This document shows positions 14,757 through 21,314 of a DNA stretch of 34,316 bases, one piece after another (positions within the stretch are counted from its first letter, which is position 1; each line of letters opens with the position of its first letter). Below the pieces are notes generated by a model that saw only the letters and a program-made list of their open reading frames with translations, made no database searches and was not told the origin of the DNA. Made by a program: the position numbers and the translations under genes. The stretch is from positions 1-34,316 of IMG/VR virus record IMGVR_UViG_3300033146_001685. One strand, given 5' to 3'. Origin of the DNA: a virus.

Positions 14757-15176
14757 TTAATGGTTATCGTTGTCTATATGAATAGATGAATGCGAATTTA
14801 ATATAAATTTCTTTAAAAGATTTATATCATTGAATAATCCTTTTTCATCATAATTAGATTGATGATCTATATATGCATTATAATCATTTATCATTTTTAT
14901 CATAGTTGAAATTCCTTCCTCATTATCACATTCTATATCGTTTAAAATTTGTTTAATCATATCAACTTTAATGTTACTGTCTTCACCGGTATTAGCTAAT
15001 ATCATACACCAATTAATTCTATCTACAATATAATCTAATACTTCTGGAGCCCATCCAAATGTATATTTACCATCAGTTGGAATGTACTCATCTAATGTAT
15101 CATTATTATCAGAGTCTCCAATAATAATGAAACTACTTGAACTACTATTACTTACAAATCCCATTCTTCTTTTCAT
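14757..15176 (-). CDS. SNSSSSSF-motif protein, function unknown
   Basis: 139 aa from the ATG at 15176, chosen because AGGAGA is seven bases upstream; the earlier in-frame start lies inside the preceding gene. It begins MKRRMGFVSNSSSSSFIIIG. The GFVSNSSSSSF block at the extreme N-terminus recurs in many otherwise unrelated hypothetical proteins of bacteria and phages, from my recollection, and has no agreed role. The remainder is acidic and helical, with a Trp-containing segment (FGWAPEVLDYIVDRINWCM). No enzyme motif is seen. Confidence 0.6.
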   Translation of the reverse strand: MKRRMGFVSNSSSSSFIIIGDSDNNDTLDEYIPTDGKYTFGWAPEVLDYIVDRINWCMILANTGEDSNIKVDMIKQILNDIECDNEEGISTMIKMINDYNAYIDHQSNYDEKGLFNDINLLKKFILNSHSSIHIDNDNH

Positions 15177-15186
15177 GTTAATTCTC

Positions 15187-15585
15187 CTATAAATTATTAA
15201 CGTTAGTATAATCATTATATTTAAAATACTTTGACCTTTCTCCTAATATTTTTCCAAATACAGGAGCGCCTTTCTTACGCATTATATCAATCATATTTTT
15301 GGTGCCTTTAGATTTGTCATTCCATAATACGATTAAACCATCTGCAATCTTTGACATTTCTTTGTTTCTAATCATTCCTGCTTGTTTTCCATACATATCC
15401 CATTTTGCCGGATATTGTTCTAATTGAATATTATTTTTATAAGCATATTCTTCACCTAATTTATCAACACCTTTAGCGCACCCTGATATGATAGTTGAAA
15501 TATTAGATATATCAAATTTTGATATCAATTTACATAACTCGTCATATAAATTGATATCTCGTGAACCTGCTATAATATATTTCAT
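15187..15585 (-). CDS. DUF2493/YspA-like SLOG-fold protein
   Basis: 132 aa. IIAGSRDINLYDEL (4-17), STIISGCAKGVDKLGEEYA (30-48), YPAKWDMYGKQAGMIRNKEM (58-77) and the segment around GLIVLWNDKSKGTKNMI (83-99) are the full set of DUF2493 motifs. This is a Rossmann-like SLOG-type domain thought to bind nucleotides or their derivatives. The biological role in phages is unknown; nucleotide sensing and defence or anti-defence are possible. The ATG shares a base with the UvsX stop (TAATG). Confidence 0.82.
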   Translation of the reverse strand: MKYIIAGSRDINLYDELCKLISKFDISNISTIISGCAKGVDKLGEEYAYKNNIQLEQYPAKWDMYGKQAGMIRNKEMSKIADGLIVLWNDKSKGTKNMIDIMRKKGAPVFGKILGERSKYFKYNDYTNVNNL

Positions 15586-16844
15586 TATTCGATTTCAATG
15601 TCAACAGGATTTAAACATACAGGATTTGGATCTTGTTCTAACAAATTTTCATACTCGGTAATGTCTATTTTTTCTACTTTTTCTTCGATATCATCAAATA
15701 TTTTATTAAGTTGTTGTTGTTTAGAAACTGAACTATATTGAATATCTTCTTTTGATACGGTATTAAATTCTTCTAAAAACGATCCCCATATTTCATCAAG
15801 TGTAGCAGATTTGTTTTTAAGCTCTTTATTACCTATCAACTCATCTCTCCAATATTTGACATCATTATTTAAAGATGGAACACGATATTTGGTACCATCT
15901 TCAACCAAAAAACCATGTTTAACTGCTGCGTCAAACAATCCATCATATTTTCTCATACCTGTATTAAAATCAATAAAAATTTCTGTTCTATGAAAAGGTT
16001 TTACTAATCTATTTTTAACTGTAAAAAATACCATATGATTACCTGAGTATTCATTTTCTATTTCAGAATCTTCATTTTTCTGTAATTTTTTAGCAATTTG
16101 AATATTAACACTTGCCATATATTTAAGACCTTCACCACCACCTTGATTTTTAATCTTACTAGCATACATAGCAGCTGGGTCAGCATAACAATGGTTAATA
16201 ATATTAATGGCTACTCCAGCTTTTGCTGCTGGCACTGTTAAAGCTTTAATCATATTATTACATAATTTAGCACGAAGTCCCATATCACTAACAACTTTTC
16301 CTTTATCAGCGTCGGTGTGTAGTTTGTTAGATACTAATGCACCAATTGAATCTACTATAAACATAGCTTTAAAATCTGGGTCTTCTTTTTGAAATTCTTG
16401 AATTTGATTTAATGTATACACCATTTTTAATTGACAATCTTCAACACTATCTACTAATACTTGTTCAACAAATTCTGGATCACAATTAAAATTTTCAAAA
16501 AACGATTTACTTGCGCCTAATTCAGCATCAAATACAAATATCATATCGTATCCCATTTTAAGGGCTTCTCCTGCACAACAAGTAACTGCTAACGATTTTC
16601 CTACACTATTTTCACCTGCCCAAATAACAATTCTACCTGCTGGAATACCCTTATAAATATCACCGCTTATAATTCGGTTTAATGCATAACTACCTGTAGA
16701 TATATAATGATTTGGCTCACCATATTTTGATTCACTTAATTTAACACTGTCATTTTTTTTACGAAGTTTCTTTAAAAAATTATTTCTTTTTTTCATCTTC
16801 TTTTTTTCTTCTGCTGGGTCTATTTGTTCTTGTTGTTCTAACAT
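15585..16844 (-). CDS. uvsX: RecA-like recombinase (T4 UvsX-like)
   Basis: 419 aa from the ATG at 16844, which has AAAGGAG five bases upstream; an earlier in-frame ATG at 16886 lacks one. A basic N-terminal segment is followed by STGSYALNRIISG, Walker A GENSVGKS (77-84), FVFDAELG (103-110) with a catalytic Glu, Walker B MFIVDSIGAL (161-170) and a DNA-binding region around NIINHCYADP. It drives strand exchange in recombination-dependent replication. The acidic C-terminus resembles that of UvsX. It lies between the radical SAM gene and a DUF2493 gene, with a 79-base leader upstream. Confidence 0.9.
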   Translation of the reverse strand: MLEQQEQIDPAEEKKKMKKRNNFLKKLRKKNDSVKLSESKYGEPNHYISTGSYALNRIISGDIYKGIPAGRIVIWAGENSVGKSLAVTCCAGEALKMGYDMIFVFDAELGASKSFFENFNCDPEFVEQVLVDSVEDCQLKMVYTLNQIQEFQKEDPDFKAMFIVDSIGALVSNKLHTDADKGKVVSDMGLRAKLCNNMIKALTVPAAKAGVAINIINHCYADPAAMYASKIKNQGGGEGLKYMASVNIQIAKKLQKNEDSEIENEYSGNHMVFFTVKNRLVKPFHRTEIFIDFNTGMRKYDGLFDAAVKHGFLVEDGTKYRVPSLNNDVKYWRDELIGNKELKNKSATLDEIWGSFLEEFNTVSKEDIQYSSVSKQQQLNKIFDDIEEKVEKIDITEYENLLEQDPNPVCLNPVDIEIE

Positions 16845-16923
16845 ATTTCTCCTTTGGTTAAAGTTTTTGTATAAATTAATATACATATAATCTATTATTT
16901 TTTAAATAAAATTTACATTAAAT

Positions 16924-17985
16924 TTACATTAAATTTTCTGGACAATCTTTAAAACATCCTAAACATTTAGTTCTAAATTCAGATGTTTCTTTTGCATACC
17001 ATACGTCGGTAATAAAATCTTTAATTGTCAACATATTTATTCCTTTATACTTAGTAGTATTAAATGAACATGGATATGCTATTCCATAATTATCAATAAA
17101 TGCAGATTCACGAGTTGATTCGCATGCTGTAACAGATTGGGATAGTTTCTTACGTTTGGCTGGGCTTAATCCTTTAACATACTTACAATTTAAAAATCTA
17201 CCTGCACTACAACTATCAAATCCAATATTTATATGGTATTTCATCGCTAAAGATACAAGTTCATTAAATTGTTCGTCTGTAGCTGGTTCAAAATTTTCAC
17301 CTCTTCCAACTTTTTTCAAACTTAAAAATACTATAGCATTCATTTTACTTAATCTTTTATCAGTCATTCTACTAGCTAATAGTTTAAGGGTTTCTTGATG
17401 GTTGTTTTTCATTATACATCTATGAATATTTACTTGCTTCATTTTCTTATCAGTTAATTTTTTAATAGTGTTAAATGCTGATTCTTCACATCCATCATAA
17501 ACTGATATTGCAACTGCTCCTAAGTTTTTAGATATAAATTTTATCATATCATCATTTGCATCAGAAATAGTTGCATTAGGTATAATACCTTGACTCCTAG
17601 TATATTTAACTATGTCTTTAAAATCTGGGTTGATAGTGGCGTTTGAGTCTAATCCAAATGCTATTTGTTGTAAAATAAAACTGTTATTAATTTTAGGCAT
17701 TTTATTTAAAATAGTTTTAAACATATCTAACGACATGTACTTATTACCAGGTTTATTTGCTTTATAACAAAATGAACATACTTTACGTTTGCCGTCATTG
17801 CCTAATGGACCATTGCATGAATCTACGATTTCGATATCTAATATATGCGGAGATATTTTAGCAAAATCCAAATTATCCTCCTTAGTTTTACCCCAGGTTT
17901 GAGTATACCCATTTATTTTGTTAAATACATAGTTTTCGGTATCTGAAGTTAAAATTTTAAAATTATCACTTTCTTCTAATTTCAT
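16924..17985 (-). CDS. Radical SAM protein with SPASM-like C-terminus
   Basis: 353 aa. The N-terminal cluster motif is Cys57-x12-Cys70-x2-Cys73 (CNGPLGNDGKRKVCSFCYKAN), a stretched version of the usual CX3CX2C; FCYKAN supports the radical SAM barrel. The C-terminus is cysteine-rich (Cys259, 267, 288, 306, 341, 344, 348), with GIAYPCSFN and CLGCFKDCP resembling a SPASM-type auxiliary Fe-S site used by peptide- or protein-modifying enzymes. The substrate is unknown; there is no obvious small precursor peptide next to it. The gene starts a transcription unit after the dut terminator and a GTGTAAA-type promoter motif, upstream of uvsX. AAGGA precedes the ATG. Confidence 0.75.
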   Translation of the reverse strand: MKLEESDNFKILTSDTENYVFNKINGYTQTWGKTKEDNLDFAKISPHILDIEIVDSCNGPLGNDGKRKVCSFCYKANKPGNKYMSLDMFKTILNKMPKINNSFILQQIAFGLDSNATINPDFKDIVKYTRSQGIIPNATISDANDDMIKFISKNLGAVAISVYDGCEESAFNTIKKLTDKKMKQVNIHRCIMKNNHQETLKLLASRMTDKRLSKMNAIVFLSLKKVGRGENFEPATDEQFNELVSLAMKYHINIGFDSCSAGRFLNCKYVKGLSPAKRKKLSQSVTACESTRESAFIDNYGIAYPCSFNTTKYKGINMLTIKDFITDVWYAKETSEFRTKCLGCFKDCPENLM

Positions 17986-18035
17986 GGTTTTTCCTTATAT
18001 TAGGGTTAAATTATGTTTATTTCTTAATTAAAGTT

Positions 18036-18064
18036 ATAATATGCATATAAACGAAAATTTACAC
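18036..18064 (-). promoter_or_regulatory. Candidate phage promoter for the radical SAM-uvsX unit
   Basis: Minus strand GTGTAAA (18058-18064), 12 bases, TGCATATTAT. It is identical in layout to the motif before gene 39. As a sigma70-type promoter it reads GTGTAA, 17 bases, TATTAT. It lies directly after the dut terminator and about 50 bases before the radical SAM ATG, the expected place for a new start of transcription. Confidence 0.5.
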
Positions 18065-18076
18065 TGATAAAAATAA

Positions 18077-18128
18077 ATAGAGGGTAAATTTAGTTTAAAT
18101 AGATGACCACACTAAATTTACCCTCTAT
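18077..18128 (-). terminator. Rho-independent terminator after dut
   Basis: Perfect 18-bp arms (18077-18094 and 18111-18128, containing GAGGGTAAATTTAG and its complement) with a 16-base loop, followed on the minus strand by TTTATTTTTAT. It sits four bases after the dUTPase stop and ends the long 59-32-45-43-glf-dut operon. Confidence 0.85.
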
Positions 18129-18131
18129 AAA

Positions 18132-18635
18132 TTATGCAGTGCCTGTACTACCGAATCCTCCATCTTTTCTTTCTGAAGTAGAATCTTTATACAAAGTTTC
18201 TATACTATCTACTTCTACTGGAGTGTCTAATATAATAGGTAATAAAATAAACTGAATTAATTTATCACCGCATGTAATAATTTGAGGTTCATTTGATGTG
18301 TTAACTACGTTAATATGCACTTCTCCTTCATAGTCAGAATCTACTACACATGCTAATGCATCTAATTGTTTTTTAACTGCAACACCAGATTTATTATACG
18401 CGACTAACGCCATACCTTCTGCAAACTTTACATGAATACCACTAGGTATAATAACTCCTTGATGTGGAGCTAATACTATTTGATTAGAATCAGTATTTAT
18501 GCCAATAAGTGGATTTTTCTCTTTAAAGTCTTTAAAAAACTCTTCATTACCTTCTGGCACAAAAAAATCAATTCCTGCATCAGTTGAATGCCCTCTAACT
18601 GGAGATTTTACATCTCTTACTTTTGTAAATTTCAT
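18132..18635 (-). CDS. dut: Deoxyuridine triphosphatase (dUTPase)
   Basis: 167 aa, the size of trimeric dUTPases. It hydrolyses dUTP to dUMP and pyrophosphate, keeping uracil out of DNA and feeding dTMP synthesis. All five motifs are visible: AGIDFFVP (20-27), NKSGVAVK (motif 2), VVDSDYEGEVHINVVN (motif 3), GDKLIQFILLP (motif 4) and RKDGGFGSTG (motif 5, the C-terminal P-loop-like arm). Motif 1 is followed by an insertion of about 20 residues (EEFFKDFKEKNPLIG). It is the last gene of the polymerase operon, two bases after the glycosyltransferase-like gene, with AAAGGA before the ATG. Confidence 0.93.
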   Translation of the reverse strand: MKFTKVRDVKSPVRGHSTDAGIDFFVPEGNEEFFKDFKEKNPLIGINTDSNQIVLAPHQGVIIPSGIHVKFAEGMALVAYNKSGVAVKKQLDALACVVDSDYEGEVHINVVNTSNEPQIITCGDKLIQFILLPIILDTPVEVDSIETLYKDSTSERKDGGFGSTGTA

Positions 18636-18637
18636 TT

Positions 18638-19750
18638 TTACTTTCCTTTTAATAATTTATCTATAAAATAACTAACGTCCATAAATTCTAAATCTCTCCA
18701 TATATTCTTTAATAAAGAATATCGTTGAGTAGAATCTAATATTTTAATATTAGTTGAATTAGGTTTTATAATAAGTTCAGGGTATAATATATAGTTTTCA
18801 ATATTATAATGAGAATCTAATCCTAAAGGTATTGACCCAAAATATACACACTCTTGAATTCTAGCGGTTATAAATCCATTGTCTAAATACTCTTGTTTAG
18901 CTAATAATGGACAATAAATAGAGTTGCTATAAATATCCAAAAATTCTGTATGACCTACTCTTCCATAATATTTAATATACCTCCATTTTAAATCACAAAA
19001 TATTTTTTCAACTGTTTCAGGATAATTTAACCAATTCCCGTAAAAACTGATTGAATATTTATTATTTTCTGAAAATGGAATTATATACTTATTGATAACA
19101 TCTTCTCGTTCATAGTTACTTCCAATATATGACATAATAGAAGTTGGTGGATTTTTTAATATTTCTGGAGTATCCATCCAACTAGGTGTACCATCTTTCA
19201 TCCAAAACGGTATATCAACAGATACACGTGGAAATATTCCAGATTTAGGTTTAGATGAAGTTTCAAACACTGTAATATCCAATCCTAAAGATTTCATATA
19301 TAGCTCATCTGTATGAGTTAGTTTATAATCTAAGTCAAATATTATAATTTTAGTATTTCTATAATGATCAAGTAATTTAGTTTGCAAAAATAAATCTGCT
19401 TGGTAATTTGGACTATCTTCTTCAACCATACAATTACGACCAGGTATTGGAAATCTCCATTCTAATAATAATATATCTAATTTTGGATATTCTCTAATAT
19501 GATCTACCCATTTAATACTGTTATATGCAGTTATTCGACGTTTAGATTCAAATGAATTAAAAATTGCATTTCCATATTCTTCATAATCTACTTTATCTCT
19601 ATCAATAGCCATTCCAAATACGTTATGCCCTCGTTTATCAAGTTCATGAATTATTGAGCTTGAATACCATGCATTACCATCAGGGGTATTACGTGTACGG
19701 TCTGATACTTTATCAGACAAATGTCCCCAGAAAAAATATCCTATATTCAT
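18638..19750 (-). CDS. Glycosyltransferase-like protein (GT-B type)
   Basis: 370 aa. The N-terminus (MNIGYFFWGHLSDK, then TPDGNAWYSSSIIHELDKRGHNV) has the open Rossmann strand and helix plus the RGHxV that typify GT-B acceptor domains. The C-terminal half has TSIMSYIGSNYERED, SISFYGNW, YYGRVGHTEFLDIYSNS and ITARIQECVYFGSIPLGLD, the E...G(S)IP signature of the donor domain. The sugar and acceptor are unknown. Its setting is striking: an ATGA overlap with a nucleotide-kinase-like gene, UDP-galactopyranose mutase before that, dUTPase after. It could glycosylate DNA bases or a surface glycan. AAAGGAG precedes the ATG. Confidence 0.65.
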   Translation of the reverse strand: MNIGYFFWGHLSDKVSDRTRNTPDGNAWYSSSIIHELDKRGHNVFGMAIDRDKVDYEEYGNAIFNSFESKRRITAYNSIKWVDHIREYPKLDILLLEWRFPIPGRNCMVEEDSPNYQADLFLQTKLLDHYRNTKIIIFDLDYKLTHTDELYMKSLGLDITVFETSSKPKSGIFPRVSVDIPFWMKDGTPSWMDTPEILKNPPTSIMSYIGSNYEREDVINKYIIPFSENNKYSISFYGNWLNYPETVEKIFCDLKWRYIKYYGRVGHTEFLDIYSNSIYCPLLAKQEYLDNGFITARIQECVYFGSIPLGLDSHYNIENYILYPELIIKPNSTNIKILDSTQRYSLLKNIWRDLEFMDVSYFIDKLLKGK

Positions 19751-20265
19751 TTTATCTCCTTTATTACTTTATTTAAATTATATTCTATTCCATCTTCAAA
19801 TCTACATCGTATTGGTGTAATGTTAAATATAAGAAAAAAACTTTCATATGTATTTTGTAATGATTTAAATGAAGAAGATTCAATAATTTCATCTTCTATA
19901 TCCCAATCTTCATCTCGATAACAGAATATATATTTAACTCTACCATCTAATTGTTTAACATATTCTTTAAATATTTGATTATATTCAGGTATACTATGAT
20001 ATTGTTTAAACACATTATCTGCTCTAAGAGTTAATGAATACACCCATTGACAAATAAAACTTCTATCAAATATTATATCAACATTATCTAAGTTATTATA
20101 TACATCTATAAAAAACCTCCAATCATGTTGAATAGCTTCTTCTAAATTAATATCAGAAAATAACTCATACGTACTTTTAAATTTTGGAATATTTAACGCA
20201 TTAGCTAATCCATCGCATAATGTGGTTTTTCCTGTTTTATCAACTCCCGCAACTATATAAATCAC
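19747..20265 (-). CDS. P-loop nucleotide kinase-like protein (thymidylate/deoxynucleoside kinase type)
   Basis: 172 aa. Walker A GVDKTGKT (7-14), IIFDRSFICQWVYS (64-77) with the Asp-Arg pair of thymidylate/deoxynucleoside kinases, and CYRDEDWD (115-122), a lid-like segment. It would phosphorylate a (deoxy)nucleoside or its monophosphate, like T4 gp1, but the substrate is not determined and a sugar substrate is conceivable given the neighbours. The start codon is GTG, in a GTGA overlap with the stop of the mutase gene; AAAGGAG lies upstream. It ends in an ATGA overlap with the glycosyltransferase-like gene, so three genes are coupled. Confidence 0.7.
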   Translation of the reverse strand: MIYIVAGVDKTGKTTLCDGLANALNIPKFKSTYELFSDINLEEAIQHDWRFFIDVYNNLDNVDIIFDRSFICQWVYSLTLRADNVFKQYHSIPEYNQIFKEYVKQLDGRVKYIFCYRDEDWDIEDEIIESSSFKSLQNTYESFFLIFNITPIRCRFEDGIEYNLNKVIKEIK

Positions 20266-21263
20266 ACTAACTTCTCCTTTAATTGTTTAGCAATATCTAA
20301 CCCTAATTGAATAGCTTGCCACATATCAATATATTGGTATGTTCCGCATCTACCAGATAATATAATGTTTGGATAGATTTTTTTAACTTGTTTTTTAATT
20401 ATTTTAGCATAATTTACTACTTCTAACTCAGTTATAGGATAAAATGGTGTTAAATCAAATTCATTTGCTGTTCTAGCTGTTTCATACGATACAATATTAC
20501 TATAACCTCCAGTTAAAGTTTTATACGATGTTTTCCTAGTATTAAAACGTTTAGTATGACAAAAATTAACTACTGATGAAGAATCATCCCATAATTCTAA
20601 TGTAAAATCTATATCAATATGTCTATATGGAAGAGTATCTGTAACTAATTCATCTAATCTACCAGAATATACAATAGGAATTCTATCATCTATATACTCT
20701 TTCCATTGATCTGGTTTTGCACTTAATATAATATCAGAATTATCACTGATCATATTATTAATCATATTAGTATATCCGTATTTTGGCATACCTACATATT
20801 GATTTATAAAAAATTCAGAAGATTCTGCTACTTTAGGTATACGATTTCTAACTTCATCTGGCATATCATCCCAAGATTTATTCCACATTTTTTGAGTATA
20901 ACCTTTAAAAAATATATCAATTATTTCTTGTGAAGATAATTTTATATAAGCTTCTGTTTCTTTTGAATATGGAAACGGGACTCGTATAATTTTATCGCGA
21001 TAATCAATTTCAGCAGTTACTCGATGTTTATAATCAACAAATTCTGAAAATTGATTAATATACTCCCATATCTTTTTATCTGGAGTATGAAAAATATGAG
21101 GACCGTATTGATGGATATACGTTCCATCAACTTTAAAATCGTATAAATTTCCTCCAATATGATCTCTAACATCTAATATCAGTATTGAATATTCTTTTAA
21201 TTGTTCAGCAATAGTACAGTTAGTCAAACCTGCTCCTACTAACACTAAATCATAATTTTTCAT
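20262..21263 (-). CDS. glf: UDP-galactopyranose mutase (or related UDP-sugar mutase)
   Basis: A 333-aa flavoenzyme converting UDP-galactopyranose to the furanose form. LVGAGLTNCTIAEQL (8-22) is the FAD dinucleotide fold, GGNLYD (37-42) and YIHQYGPHIFHT (49-60) are family signatures, and the C-terminal GRCGTYQYIDMWQAIQLGL binds FAD. It is slightly shorter than bacterial Glf (about 370-390 aa). Close relatives act on UDP-arabinopyranose, so the substrate is open. It is expressed directly after DNA polymerase and overlaps the kinase-like gene. AAAGGAG precedes the ATG. Confidence 0.9.
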   Translation of the reverse strand: MKNYDLVLVGAGLTNCTIAEQLKEYSILILDVRDHIGGNLYDFKVDGTYIHQYGPHIFHTPDKKIWEYINQFSEFVDYKHRVTAEIDYRDKIIRVPFPYSKETEAYIKLSSQEIIDIFFKGYTQKMWNKSWDDMPDEVRNRIPKVAESSEFFINQYVGMPKYGYTNMINNMISDNSDIILSAKPDQWKEYIDDRIPIVYSGRLDELVTDTLPYRHIDIDFTLELWDDSSSVVNFCHTKRFNTRKTSYKTLTGGYSNIVSYETARTANEFDLTPFYPITELEVVNYAKIIKKQVKKIYPNIILSGRCGTYQYIDMWQAIQLGLDIAKQLKEKLV

Positions 21264-21314
21264 TAATTTCTCCTTTAATTATATTAATATACTATATGAT
21301 AGATATATTTTAAA

